Counted from the stretch's first letter, positions 1 to 13,276 are shown. The stretch is DNA of 64,000 nucleotides from Neckera pumila (GCA_963969595.1 OZ018411.1:24550545-24614544); one strand, 5' to 3'. The notes: generated by a model not told the origin, from the sequence alone. A program made the numbers and translations.

Positions 1-3000
1 CCATTTTTGACATCCAATTCACAGCTTTCAAGTGCAAGGGTGTGCTACTCGAATCCAAAAACAAGAATGAAATTGAGCGTACAAGAATCTCCAAAACGAA
101 GATAGCAAGTGTTTTGACAACATTCATGCCTTAGCTTTGGATCAAATCAAGTCACTTGAAATTTACATAAGCTTTCTAATTATCTCAACTTGCCATCAAA
201 TGCAAGGCATGAAAGTTGTTTTATTTTTTATTTATCTATTTCCATCACAAAGAAGACTTCAAATTTTTCTATCTACCAAAGTCCATTGTAATCACTTGTA
301 GATTGCTCATATATTATTTTGCCCTTACTGGAAAGTGTCATCCTCATAGTATACTATATGTAGACAATATAGATATATTTTGTATACTTGAGGAAAGGCC
401 TCATATGAAATCTTAATTTCCTTCAATTATTCATATTATAAATTAAATCATATTTTTGTAAATACTAATTTTACAAATACTATACATGTTTGGGTTTTCA
501 AAAGGCAAGCATCTTGTAAGTGTATATGAATTGTTGAAGTGGTTTGATGTGCTTGAGTAGAAGTCATCCTCAAACATCTCAATGTTTTGTCTACCCCTTA
601 TTGTATTGCCTTTATACTTTAGACAAGTTTCTTTAGCTTATTCATTTTCCTCTTTGAAAATGCACAATTTTTTAGGCAACATGTATTTGAGGTATAATGC
701 TAGTCATTTTTGGCATAGAAATGATTCATTGGAGTTCTACAATATAGAGAATCTATCTTGCTCAATTTTTTGTAAAACCAATGGCACCTTTGAATTTTGA
801 ATAGCATCTACAATAGTGGAAACTACGCTTGAGATAATCAATGGAATTAACATCCATTCAATTTGGTGGAATTTCTCATGCATTGGTGAACTCAATGGTT
901 CTTTTTCTAGTTATCTTAGACATATTTTTCACTTGTGCAAATTCAATACACAACGCAACCTTTACAGCTTTAGCATTGATGATTGTAATTGGATTCATAT
1001 TCAAGTAAAGCAAGTTGAATTGAAGGTCATAAACAAACCCAGATGTTTTGCAAATTTTAGAATGAATGGTTGTTTTTGAGGAGTATCTAGTTTGTTGAGA
1101 GTGTTTGATTTGTTCTAATATTTAATGTCAAAGAGTTTGTGAATTTGAGTGTGAGTCTACCCTTTGGACCTCGTTCTCGCAAACTTACGAGCATCTTTGA
1201 AACAAAATTTTCATGCTCTTGGCACAAGCTTGTGTCATTTGTTTCTGATTTCAGAAGAGTGTAGTTCCATAATGGAAGACCTGTGGAGTAGCTCAAAATG
1301 TAACATGCTAGAGTATAAAACGTGTGCACTAGTTGTATAGTGCCACATAAGTCAATTTACTTGTGCACTGGCCAATTCTCTGTGTGGCGTTTCGGGTCAC
1401 TTACTGCTTAATACTTGGAAAGAACTTAACTTCAATTTTCAAACCCAGTACATGGAAACCATGTACAAGAAACCATTAATCACTCATTGTTTTGCAATTT
1501 TTCGGTGGTCAATACTACGCACAAGTGATAGGCGATGACAGTTTTGGTAGAGTGTTCCCTGTGACAATTAAGAGAATTGAGAGCAGTTCATGTGCAAGAG
1601 TTGTCCCTTCGGTGCTTAAGAGTAGGTATGTGTAAGAGTTTTCCCTACGATGATTTCACAATGATTTTTCGAGCATTCTCCCCGTGACAATTAATTGTTT
1701 ACTAGTTTATTCTAAAGATATTTACGGGAAATGCAAACTACATTCCACTTCCTCTCACAACATAATGTGGAACAGGGTGTAAGATTCATACATCACAGGG
1801 AGTGTGTCCGGAGCTCCTTGTGGAGCGCAGTCACAGCACTTACAAAACTGAGTGCGACGATGATTTTCTCTAGTAAGAGCAAGAATCGTAACAATAGACC
1901 ATTTGAATCAGTCCCCGTTATTTCACGGGCACTAGGTCGACCGATGCGTTTATCCGTTTTTTCAATGCTTGTAGTTTTACCCTTGAGAGCTATTCGAGGG
2001 TCGGAAGTCGAAACCGTCAGGCCTTCTCACAATCAGGAGAGGCGTTCGAGAGAATCGCAGACCATTTGCACAGTCCGCTCGTTGGTCGATGTTAACGTTT
2101 ACTGCGACCGGATTGATACTCACTGATCGATAGAGTCCATATTTTGATGCGTCTATGGAGTCGCCAATTACGGGAACTCATTCCTAAGCTTTGCATTCTT
2201 CCGTCATCTTCAACATGCACAAAAGCTTTGCATTCCATCTGAAACTAAAGCAATTTGAAATTGCCAACCGAAACCTGAGATTGGCCAAGTTGAGCTTCAA
2301 ATCTATATGCGCGCATGTATCACGTATTTTGGAAGCCCTGGCAACATGAACATCCTCTTTGGCGCCCACCCAAAAATTTTGCCACTCTAAATTGTGTCAT
2401 TGCAGTCTGAGTTCGCTAACCTGAATGCCTGGTGACAGTTCTGTAACTAGGAGAGAGTTTGAATGTGTGACAGGTGAGCTACACACAATGAAAGTGTGGC
2501 GAGTTCGCATGCAGGACATTCCAAAATGTCAATTACAGGATGACACATTATTAACCCTTCACTTCTCAAGCCATATTATCCTATCTTCAATAGTTCAATT
2601 TTTGGAAATTTTGAGTGCATCTTCGTACAATGATGCTATTTACCGAGCACTTTTATCAATTTGGTCATAGAGCATTAGTTTGGATGTTTGAGTAATTATA
2701 TGCCCGAAACTTTGCCCAGAAGCACTCTATTCATCATCCAACACAATATTCATTTGACTTCGGCATGTTTAGGGTTTAAAGAGGCCTGAGTATGAGATTC
2801 TCTGCCCAAAAATATTGTTGGTTCCGATAAGGTAGTCATAAAATCAGTATTGTCTGGCAATGGTGGAAAACAATTGAAGATAGGATAATATGGCTTGAGA
2901 ATTTGTCGAGTCTGCACAGTTTGACAAATTTCTGCACCCCATCTGCATATTCCAACTAGAGGGGCTAGAAATAATATAATAGCAACTGTCAACAAAAGAA

Positions 3001-4980
3001 AGCTTGCTTTCATTCAGAATACATCATGTCAAAAGTGAGCAATCATCACCAGAGAACAACAAGCTCGAATTAAGTGTAATCTTCTGCATATTGAACTACT
3101 ACAAACTTGCACACTCAGTGCAAACAGGAGAGACCTATCAAGCAATTGGCATGAGCAAAAGTAGTCATGTTTCAAAACCGCTTTGCACACATTTCCTACC
3201 CAATTGGGACAAAAGAAAATACCATGATTCGAAAAGCCACATCAATTGCAACTACTGTGTCTCAGTCTGATACAAAAGATAGTAAGGTAGGAGGCTCAGA
3301 AATGGAGCATCTAGGGGCTGGTCCGCCTTTTTCATGTATTTCCTTGGCCGGGAGTATTTTAGCTCATTTTTCAGACAAAGAGAAATTGATGAGGAACCTA
3401 ACCCAAGTGGTTTCGTATTTTTCCGAGCATTTTTGAATTACTTAAGAATTTTAAAACGAGTTGAGTTGTAGGTCCCTATTTGTGAGCCTAGGTCTTTCAT
3501 AAACAATTCCCTTGCAATTCTAAATAAAATGGGGAAAGCAAAGAGAATGATTGACTCTTGCAATTAATAATACTTTTTTCCTTGATTCATTCAATGACTA
3601 TACTGGTCAATTTCAGAACCAACTCATGTCTTTTTCATAGCCATTTATAGGGTCCATTCTTATTGCCTGCTCTGTTTTACAACCTCCTACCTTATACCAC
3701 ACAAAAACTTCAACATTTCAATACATCAACACAAAAGATATGTACCAAATCATTGAGAGTTATCTGTGTGGCAAATACAACAAAGAAAACAAAGAAGTTT
3801 TTCAGTGGATGGAGCTGACCGGATCACAGGTGAGTGAGTTAGTGTTGACTTCAGGCCTTATAACAGAAACAGTTGGGTGACTTGTGTCACCGACACTCCC
3901 TCCAACCTATATAAATCTAGAGCTGTTTTTTTGAGCCACAGAATTTTTCTCTCCTAGAAGGAATATGATTCTTAGGCATGAAGTACGTTCCATGCAAAAT
4001 AGGTTGAAGAAGCTTGAGAGGTCTACTACTTTGCAAATCTTTTGAAATTCTGAAGTGGTGCTTGAAGCAGGAAGACCCCAGAGCAGCTATCCAAGCAAGT
4101 TCATGCTTGCATCAACAAGCATAAGCTTAGAATAGAGCATCTGGAACATATGCAGCATTCTACATCAGATGAGGGAGATTAGAGGGTATATGCGTGCTTC
4201 ATGTTTGATGGCTCCATAGGAAGGATCCATATTTTTTGTGAAACCGGCAGGCTACAACTGAAGATGGTTATAATCAGCACAATTCAGCAGCAGCAGATGC
4301 AAAAGAAGTTTAATTATATCGTGCAATGGGACAAGAAGTTGTGCAATTAAGGTAAACCAGCCCATTGTGGTCGGATGCATGCTCAAGTATGTGCCAGCTC
4401 ATCAGCTGTAAAATGGTCCCCAAAGTACATAAGTGAATAAGGTAACTACACCTAAAACCAACCATGTTCTAATTGCGACCCCTATCTAGGAAGGACTGAC
4501 ATGTTGCTTGAAGTATGTTCTACTGTCAATGATGAGTTAGGTAGGCTTAAATGGTGGATTTGTGGCTGTTGGATCTCTGTGATTTGTGGTTGGAAATGGG
4601 TCCACTGACAATTGGGAGTAGGTGCTTTTCAACTTTGCACTTTGACCAAGATTTGTGAAGTCATTTTTTAATATTTTAGAGTGTTTTTTTTTTGCATCTC
4701 ACTCTCTCCCATTTGTCTTCCCTTCTGTCCGTTTGTTTTCCACACGGACTTCATGTTATGCTCCCCATGGCTTAAACGGACGCTGATGTGTGTGGTTATC
4801 TTAGCCATGCTTGACTCAGCCAATCTGTGGTTCACAGCATGACAGCAATGCTATGAAAGAAGGACTGCATGTTGGTTTTGTTGGTTTTGTGGCACTTGCC
4901 ACACCCCCAGGCTGCTTGCGGCTAGGTTCTCAGATGTATTCAAGATTTTCATGCAGTAAAGGCTCCTTTACATGTGTCAA
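1..4980. other. AT-rich intergenic DNA without recognisable gene
   Basis: I see no coding exon, RNA gene or clear element end here. A somewhat GC-richer patch at about 1730-2130 keeps a 131-codon frame open, but no domain is visible and it has no partner exon. A TATA-like TATATAAA at about 3908 precedes no convincing frame. The region is best read as decayed repeat DNA. Confidence 0.5.
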
Positions 4981-5016
4981 CATAAAAATCTAAAAAAAAA
5001 GGGGGGCAGGACTGCA

Positions 5017-5919
5017 CGTACTGTACTGTACACCCCCCTACAAGAAAGGTTGACGCCCTCCTTTTGCACCCTTCAGGTTTTTTGACATTACTTTGAACAT
5101 AATTGACATTTCTTGTTTTCATCAATCAACATTTGTGTCTAACCCAATCTCCCTCAAGTATACCAAATTTTCAATTTCAAAAAACCAAAACTCCATTTTT
5201 GGTGAATTTTTTTAATTTTTTTTCACAGTTTTACATGAAAATTCATAGAAAAATATCAATGATGAATTTTTTTAATTTAATTGCAGAGATACGTAGGAAA
5301 CATCCAAATGCACATCTTTCCTTCAACAAACATCTCCAAAAAAGTTTCACAACTATCGTGGCAGAAGTTACAGTGAAGGTCTAAATAGTGCCTAAAATTT
5401 TGAAAATTCATATCTCTTTATTATAATTAGATTTTGTTTTTTTTCCTTTACATTGCAACTAGTTTTACACATTTGAGCATGATGGTACAATTACTTTATC
5501 AAAATCTAATTATAATAAAGAGATATGAATTTTCAAAATTTTAGGCACTATTTAGGCCTCCACTGTAACTTCTGCCACGATAGTTGTGAAACTTTTTTGG
5601 AGATGTTTGTTGAAGGAAAGATGTGCGTTTGGATGTTTCCTACGTATCTCTACAATTAAATTTAAAAAATTCATCATTAATATTTTTCTATGAATTTTCA
5701 TGTAAAACCGTGAAAAAAAATTCAAAAAATTCACCAAAAATGGAGTTTTGGTTTTTTGAAATTGAAAATTTGGTATACTTGAGGGAGATTGGGTTAGACA
5801 CAAATGTTGATTGATGAAAACAAGAAATGTCAATTATGTTCAAAGTAATGTCAAAAAACCTGAAGGGTGCAAAAGGAGGGCGTCAACCTTTCTTGTAGGG
5901 GGTTGTACAGTCAGGTACT
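5017..5919. mobile_element. Foldback element with about 420-base inverted arms
   Basis: Positions 5017-5436 are the near-perfect reverse complement of 5500-5919, around a 63-base loop. Across most of its length the pairing needs no gaps: every position x pairs with 10936-x. The outer ends read close to GTACTGTACTGTACA. Each arm keeps a 93-codon frame open in mirror image (5103-5384 on +, 5552-5833 on -), but these frames are two copies of one AT-rich sequence with no domain. I read this as a non-autonomous foldback DNA transposon (a MITE with very long terminal repeats). Arm identity is high, so it is younger than its neighbour at 5905-6526. A transcript would form a long duplex RNA. Confidence 0.85.
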
Positions 5920-6526
5920 GTAATCTTACAACTAGCTAATTTGAACCATTCAAAGATTTTTGCATAGCATAGAAAAACAATTGGAATTTTCAACTTGCAT
6001 AATTGCCACTCAATTGTTCACGCAATCCCAATTAAGTATACAAAATTTTTGTTTCAAAAAAGCAAAATTTCATTTTTGGTGAATTTTTAAAGTTAATTTT
6101 TATGGTTTTACATAATATTTTATTGAGAACAGTGGGCAATGAATTTTTTTAATCCAATTTTGGTCATATGACGCCTCACATTTTACTCTTCCTAGCTCAT
6201 AATTTTGTTACTTAATGAGGTGTTTTTTTATATGAAAGATGTGCTTATGGATGTTCTCTACATATCTATGCAATTGGTTAAAAAAATTCATCACCAATTG
6301 TTCTCAATAAAATATTATGTAAAATCATGAAAATTGACTTTAGAAATTCACCAAAAATAGAATCTTACTTTTTTGAAATTGAAATTCTATATGCTTGATT
6401 GGGATTGCATGAGGATTGAGTATTAATTATGCTTAACAAAATATACCAATTATATTGCACATTGTAAAAAAAAATGTAAATGGCTCAAATTGGCCAGTTG
6501 CAAGATTATAGTACCCGACTATACAG
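5905..6526. mobile_element. Second, older foldback element abutting the first
   Basis: The left end (GTACAGTCAGGTACTG, from 5905) recurs inverted and diverged at the right end (about 6510-6526, reading CAGTACCCGACTA-like on the + strand). Blocks inside both arms pair imperfectly, for example the stretch around 6105-6150 with 6295-6335. Interior words such as those around 6060-6090 and 6240-6270 also resemble the arms of the 5017-5919 element, so the two belong to one family. Its left end overlaps the right end of the first element by about 15 bases. Confidence 0.65.
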
Positions 6527-7731
6527 CTAGTCCACTTGTATGCAAAGTGTGGCAATATTAACAAGTAAGGTAGAACTACCCATTATCATACAGATTTGCT
6601 ATCCAGGTACTTTGGAAAAGCTATTTGTCAGCTTCCATAATTTTAGAGATTGAAAAGTTTGAGAGAAGTCATTTGCAAAAAAACTGAAGCCATTTTGACA
6701 AGTGAATTTCATATGATTTTTCAAAGTTGAAATGTTAAAGCATGGACAAACCCTTGTTAAAACGTGGACTGACATGTCCACTCTCAAAGTGCATTGCCAT
6801 CATGATAAAAAGGTGCTAAGATTGTGGTAATGGATGGTCCAGTGACACAAATGGGAGGCATTATTATAGGTGGCAGAATTGGGTGGATGGTTGTAATAGG
6901 CAATTCTACCCTACATCTAGTTTTTGACAGAACAGAGGAACACAATTCATTCACTTGGACTGGGATGATTGATTAGGACTTCTGCAACTTGGATGTGAGT
7001 CTGAAATTCTAGTGAATTAATCTTGTAAAGAGGCAACTACCTATGATCATGGTAGTCATCAAAACTCTCCGATTATTGGACCAATAGGTGCATTCATTTT
7101 CTCTACAGTTAATAATGAAGTCATCCATTGGACCACTATAGTATGCAGTGTCCTTACGGGATTAACTTAGTATTCAGGTGTTGATAAGATCTATGACCTT
7201 ATTGGTGGTAATGGATAAAGTATATCACATATTTCTGACAACGTAAGGCCTTTTAGCATATGTCTGATTGAGCAATGGTGGTGGGGGTGGAGGTGATTTT
7301 CTCTGGTTGAAGAATAGAAATAATGAAGATTGTACTATTTTTTTGGCACTACTTTTTTAATCAAGTTTGGAGTTAGTAAAAATTAAGGAAATGTAGATTA
7401 CAGTCCAACTTGTTCACAATGTACAAGCAAACTATTTTCGAGAACTGCGAAATTGAAAAGTGTTATTAAAAGGTGTCACTTGATGTGTTATTTGTCATAC
7501 AACTTATGAAGTTGCTAAACCACATTTATTATTTTCATTCACGAAAGTAGGTTACCATATATTGTGCAAGTAGGGCCATTGACAAAATAGGTGATTTACC
7601 TTAGATACCACCCAGAATTGAAGGAGATATGGTATATGCTCAGTTCATCAGCTTGGCCTAGAGATATAGGCTAAGGATGAGGGCTGCCTTTCAGATCCTT
7701 ACCTTGCAGTGCATAGTATTGACAACAAAGA

Positions 7732-8904
7732 TTAACCCCTAAAGGTTTTTGACTATGTTTTCACCAAAACTGTTCCAAAACTGCCATTTCTAATACAAGT
7801 ACCAAATTTTTGAAGGATTTTTTTTTTAAAGCATGTAAGTAAATTTTTTTTTCTTTTTACTTTTTATTTTTTCCAATCTGACATGCACTAATGTGGCACC
7901 AAGAGTGCTGACATGGCACCATACATAGCATTACATGAGATTCGGGGGTCTTAGAAGGTTGTGAGTTCCCCTGCTATCTGTTGCGTTCCCGCAGTCTGGG
8001 AACGCAACAGCAACAGCTGGCTGATGTGGTCGAGCGACTGCCACGTCACTTTTTGGAATTTTTTTTTTTTGCTTAAAATGATATTTTGGTAAAAAAAAAA
8101 TTTTTTTATTTTTTTTTATTTTTAAAAAAAAATCCAAGACCCCCAAATATCATCTAATGCATGTCAGATTTTTATTTTCAATATGTTTTTCCCCCAAATT
8201 GCACTGCAAGTTGCAACCCTTTGAAGGCTGAAATGTTTTGTAATAAAATGTCCAAAATGGTGGTTACTCTTTGATTCATTTTTCAAGGCAAATTGGCTAC
8301 ATGCTTGAAAAATTTCAGATCATTTGGAATTGTACAATAAATAGGAAAAAAAATAGTAAGTAGAAAGAAATAGAGAATGATTCAAAATACTAAATTGTCA
8401 AGAATTTGGTTATAGAAATTAAAAATGTCAATCCCAATGGTGGTAATGTTATAATAAACAATCTACACCCAAAAAATTTATTTTTTTCAAAAATAATGAA
8501 AATTGAGTTAAATAAAGGACTTCAAAGTTTATTTTAGAGTAGAGATTTCATAACTACTAACCCTCAAACTAAAACCCCTCATAATTTTCATCTCATTAAT
8601 CAAAATGGAAGTTTTAAAGCTTTCTATGTTTATATAAATCTAGAGAACCAATTTCAATTTTTTATTTCTTTAAAAAGTGACTTTGCAAGAAATATATGAG
8701 CTACTCAGTTTGCTCGCCAAACACTGAAAATTACATGTTATACAATAACTTTTTAGCCATGTAGTCAAAAGCTATGAAAATTGTTGTGCCTTAAAGCTAC
8801 TCCTTGTTGTGTAAAATTTCAAAGAAAAAAAAACAAGAAATCCGTTCGTAATGAACTGCCCAAAATTGCTATGTTGCCAAAAAATTTGGTCTTGTAGGGG
8901 TTAA
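7732..8904 (+). repeat. R1 dispersed AT-rich repeat, copy 1 (with nested MITE)
   Basis: The copy starts with TTAACCCCTAAAGG and ends with the inverted form TAGGGGTTAA. Interior segments match, in reverse orientation, the copy at 33892-35198: the words around 7770-7800 match 35135-35175, and the block at 8215-8480 matches 34330-34560. It has no coding capacity. A MITE at 7929-8159 is inserted in it. It is probably a non-autonomous DNA element or a decayed relic of one; the class is unknown. Confidence 0.6.
7929..8159. mobile_element. MITE of the CATTAG group (type B, copy 1)
   Basis: The ends are inverted: CATTACATGAGATTCGGGGG at the left and, read from the other strand, CATTAGATGATATTTGGGGG at the right. 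The interior has a GC-rich left third with a duplicated gttcccgcagtc/ggaacgca foldback, a T/A-rich centre, and the paired words CTGATGTGG and CTGCCACGTCA. The same design is found at 10390-10689. It is non-coding, and no clear target-site duplication was found. Confidence 0.75.
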
Positions 8905-9054
8905 CTTATAAATTGCCCTCATACTTGAAGTTGGTTACACACTAGGGACATTTTTGCTCACCCAACAATAACTTAATAGAACTTTTTGTGTTAACAAAAT
9001 CTTTCAAGTATGCTGAAATTGTCCAACAAATCAATGAAGTTCAATATCTATTTT

Positions 9055-9490
9055 TTTGACACAAATAAAGGTTAACCTTTATAGCAAGAAGGAAAGAATA
9101 CAACCCTCCAGCCGCAGGCAGTCTGGGGCAGGATTAGGGGTTATTGGTCAGCTAGCTAGTAGAACAATCACCAGACAAGCGCAACATGAGCCGCCCCACA
9201 CCAGCGTCTAAGATAGCAGAGGTTGATACACGAAGCCAGCACGGGAGCCTGACAGTGCCCAACGGGACTTCCCTCCAACCATCTCAGCGATGACTTCAAC
9301 GCAACACCATTTCTTCCGAAACCTCTCTTTAGTGTTAGCAACCCGGTTTGGATGTTTTGTCATGACACTATAAGTTTTCCTCCATTTGACCCTGCCATTG
9401 TCTACTAGTCCAAGCCAGATGCGTTGCTCCTGTTTCTCTGGGTACCACTGGAGAAGTTTAGTATTTGCAAGGAGACTCAAACAGACACAA
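9055..9490 (-). pseudogene. Possible 5'-truncated LINE 3' end
   Basis: This GC-richer island reads on the minus strand as a 90-codon open segment (9480-9208), then a short trailer with a CTTTCCTTCTTGC stretch and ataaaggttaacct, then a short A-run near 9055. A coding-like 3' end followed by a leader-free A-run is the layout of a 5'-truncated LINE or processed insert. No reverse-transcriptase motif is visible in the remaining piece, so the class is a guess. It could equally be a decayed gene fragment. Confidence 0.25.
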
Positions 9491-9739
9491 GATGGCTTGA
9501 TCTTTCATCACTTCAATGATGATGCGTGTTCTATTAGTATTAGTTTGTGATAGTTGTTTTTGCAATCCAAAGTAATTGTGACAGCATATGAGATGCATAA
9601 TTAGGTTAACTTCTCTAAACTTCAGTTTTGATCATGCTTGATGATCACTTTGATTTATGCAGGGAATAGATTGCCTTGCTGTAGTTGCTTTCTCCTTTCT
9701 CTGTTCTCTCAGGTTATCCTACAAAGCCACAATTAATCC

Positions 9740-10972
9740 TTCAACTTGTAAAGGACTGAGGGTTTTTTTGGGAGACATTGTCAAAAATTGCGGTTTTTTG
9801 AATGTTATTTGAAAATTAGAATTAAAACATTCTTTTGAAACCTCAACCATACAAAATGGAGTGTGGAAAAAAATTCAGTCCAATTAACCATGTGGATTGA
9901 AAGATTATAATGTTTGAAGTGAGAAAAAAACTTTTCATTCCTGCAAAACAGAGTTAGCAAACTTTGGGCCCTCTTGGAGAAATTTTTTTGCTCTACACAA
10001 AAATGAGGATTTTGACCATTCATAAGTATATGTTGTTAGCTTCACTCATGAAAAAATTTAGAAGCAATTGAGATGTCTAGCTTACACTAAATCACCCTGC
10101 AACGCAAGGAAGTTAATTGAATTGGTAATACACTAGTCATTTTTTGATGATTTCTTGTGCAATGAGGAAATTTTTAATTTGAAATATGAGCAATAAAAAT
10201 TTAGAGACAAACATTTGGAATATGTGGGAAAAATTTCAAGAATTTTGACTTCATAGATTCCAAGATAATAGGACTTGAAGTTAGAAGAAAATATGTTTTT
10301 TAACCGCCCCAATATAGCTAACAATGTTTGATTCCTCATAGAATGTGATTTGAGAATTAAACTTTGTTTATTTTAAGACAATTGTATGCCATTAGATGAG
10401 ATTCGGGGGTCTTGGAGGGCCCTGAGTTCCCTGCGATCTACTGCGTTCCTAGACTGCGGGAACGTAGCTGCAGCAGCTAGCTGACGTGGCACAACGACTG
10501 CAACGTCATTTTTTGAAAAAATAAAAATAAATTCTTTTTGCTTAAAATGATATTTTGGTAAAAAAAAATATTATTTTTTTTTTTTTGAATTATTTTTTCT
10601 GACACGCCCGTACATGCATTCGTTGAATTCGACCAAATCAGGGATTGGGCCTGAAACGGCCCTCTATGACCCCCGAATCTCATCTAATGCATATATTACT
10701 AGTTACATACATGCCAAATGTTAAAAGTTGATGATCTTTTTTGTAAAAAGTTCCCAAAAGATTCTCCAATCGCCCGTGCTGCCTAAAAAATTCAGGGCAA
10801 CATAACTTTTGATTCAAGCACCGGATCGAAAAAAAATAGTTTTTCAATAAGGAGATATATATTTACACATTGTGTCCAAATTTCATGAACATCCGACCAA
10901 AAATGACTTCGTAGGAACCTATTCAAGATTTCTTGCATATGTTGAATGGACACTTGGTCCTTTAGGGGTTAA
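9740..10972. repeat. R1-like repeat, copy 2 (with nested MITE)
   Basis: The right end reads GGTCCTTTAGGGGTTAA (to 10972), the inverted R1 terminus. Interior sentences around 9780-9990 and 10840-10930 recur elsewhere in the window, for example near 57370-57420. The left end is not sharp. A MITE sits inside at 10390-10689. Confidence 0.4.
10390..10689. mobile_element. MITE of the CATTAG group (type B, copy 2)
   Basis: There are inverted ends of about 30 bases: CATTAGATGAGATTCGGGGG at the left and its exact reverse complement at the right, followed inward by GAGGGCC on both sides. The interior contains TGACGTGGCA at 10482-10491 and CAACGTCA at 10501-10508 as an imperfect small palindrome, then long A/T runs. 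It is non-coding and a clear relative of 7929-8159, but with better preserved ends. Confidence 0.85.
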
Positions 10973-12224
10973 GGATGAAGGAGACCAATTTCTAGCGCCA
11001 TGTTTATTGAATAGTTACGGAGTGATACTAGTAATATGTGGGGAATTTCTGTTTGTTCAAATAATTACATTTTTGAGCCAATACATGCGATTTTCTTCAC
11101 TCAATCTATTGATATGAATATCTTTTACATGTAATTTATACTTCTGCAATATGACCAATGAAAATAAGCAATTTAAAATCATGAATTTGTCATCCTTAAA
11201 AGGTTAAGCTAGAATCAATTCATAAATACCATATCCATGAATTTAATGTGATGCTTTTACATTTGTGATTTTTGAGTCAAAAGTCAAACATAAGGTGATG
11301 CTTTTATTTTTGCCATGCTTTTACATTTGTGATCAAATAATCTATACTCTTGTATTGCCAAACTCTACTATGACGCACTATACATTTGTACCTTACTATT
11401 CCAATAGAGTTCACCTTCAACTCTACCCAGGTGCCCACCATACTTTCCAAAACAAACAAATGGATGCATCACTCGTTTGACAAACAACACTACATGGATG
11501 AAACACTAAACCACTCCTAGTCATAATTGCTTGCGCTCGTGGAACCACACATACACATTCTCTAACTCAACTAATTAAGGGTTTAGGGTCTAACTAAAGA
11601 CCACAAGCATTCCAGGGTACCCCACTTTGTTAGATGTGAATCATGTGAGTATGCAAAATAAGAATCCAAAATAGAAAATTGTATTGGCACTTTGCATGGG
11701 CTTGGTATAAACCTAAGCAAGACCATAGCCATGCCATATCCATTTATTATTGAATCTGACATTGACAACCGCAAGATCAACTAATTGAACAAAATCTATG
11801 GTTGTGAGGTTCTAGCCTTCCATGGTCTTTTAGAAATTTGTTAGTCCTATCTCAAAGAGGTGGTCAACAAAAAAGCTCTTAGAAATTGGCAAAACATCAT
11901 CTAATTTGGCCATGTAAGATTTCAAGAAGACTTTTCATCCATGATAAATGGAATGGGCCTTGGTCAAAGTGTAAACCCAACTTAGACCATGACTATCTCT
12001 CCACTAATCCTTGCTTTGATAATTCAAGGAGGCCTTTAGTTCAGCCTTAGTGTAAATCAATCCTAAAATATATTTTGACAATCCTCAATCTCCCATCTCA
12101 AACACTCTCCAAAACCTAAATCACATCACAATCAAATATGCAACTTACATACTACACAACAAACAAAGACTAGAAAACAGTCAACCACCTCCTTTTATTT
12201 ACAACTCACATAAAATCTTGTAGT
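10973..12224. other. AT-rich spacer, no gene seen
   Basis: Only short open frames with biased composition occur here. I recognise no exon, element end or RNA gene. Confidence 0.4.
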
Positions 12225-13276
12225 GCATTGGTTTGAGAAGATGTGAAAAAAAATTCAGAATTTTTCACTGTACAGATTGCAAGATATTAGTGTTTGAATT
12301 GAGAAAATCCATTTTTTGTCCCTGCAAAAATCCGGGCAGCTACACTTTACAAGGTCACATTTGTATAAAAAATGTCCAAAATGGTAGTTACTCTTTGAAT
12401 TCATTTTTGAAGTCAAGTTGGCTATATGCTTGAAAATTTTTAGATCATTTGGAATTACTCTACAACATATAGGAAAAAAATAGTAAGTCAAAAGAAGTAG
12501 AGAATGATTCAAAACACTAAATTGTTAAGAATTTAATTATGGAATTGAAAAATGCCAACCCCAATGGTTGTAATGGTGTAATAAACAAACTACACCCAAT
12601 TTTTTATATTTTTTCAAAATAATGAAAAGAACTTCAAAGGTTATTTTAGAGTAGAGATTCCATAACTACCCGCAAACTAAAACTCCTCATAATTTTCATT
12701 TCATTAATCAAAATGGAACAAATCAAAGCTTTCCATGTGTATATAAATCTAAAGAACCAATTTCAAATTTTTATTTTTAAAAAAAAAGGCCTTATTCGTT
12801 AAAATGAGACAATTTGCACATTTTGAGACTTCAACCCTAAACTTATTATGGTGATTTATTGTTGAGTCGAAGATAAGATGACACTGCAACCTTTGGGCAA
12901 TCAAAGGTTTTTATACGTATTAATATATTATAGTCCCAATTTACCAAATAGTCTTATAAATGAACAGTTATAACGTTTTATCTTCGAGTCGAAGATAAAA
13001 ATGAGACTGGGAAAAGTCTCAATATAACGAATATGGCCTTAAAAGTGATTTTTTAAGAATTTTTTTGAGTTGCCCCCCGAGCATTGAAAATCACATATTA
13101 TACAATAACTTTTAACCATGTAGTCAAAAATTATGAAAGTTGTTGGGCCTTAAAGCTACTCCTTGGGAAAATTCTGTGTGAAAATTTCAAAGAAAAACAA
13201 TAAAAACTCCATTCACAGTGAGCTGCCCAAAATCACTATGTTGCAAAAAAACGGTGTTTGGGCATTTAGAGGTTAA
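12225..13276 (+). repeat. R1 dispersed repeat, copy 3 (with nested MITE)
   Basis: The sequence follows copy 1 closely: 12365-12780 corresponds to 8240-8660 and 13060-13270 corresponds to 8690-8900, including the closing phrase ending TTTAGAGGTTAA. The left boundary is uncertain. The gap between the two matching blocks is exactly the MITE at 12786-13040, which shows that the MITE inserted into a pre-existing R1 copy. Confidence 0.6.
12786..13040. mobile_element. MITE with AAGGCCTTATTCGTTA ends
   Basis: The left end AAGGCCTTATTCGTTA, followed nearby by TGAGAC, is mirrored at the right end (GTCTCAATATAACGAATATGG, then CCTT). The centre holds a near-palindrome TTATCTTCGAGTCGAAGATA at about 12979-12998 and a related GAGTCGAAGATAA at about 12865. 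It interrupts an R1 copy, so the insertion is directly visible by comparison with 7732-8904. Confidence 0.75.

Noticed and set aside
1731..2126. 131-codon frame in a somewhat GC-richer patch
   Set aside because: No domain, no splice-compatible neighbour and no recognisable homology by eye; may be a relic.
5103..5833. Two 93-codon frames with nearly the same protein on opposite strands
   Set aside because: They are mirror images within the arms of one inverted repeat; composition is AT-driven and no domain is visible.
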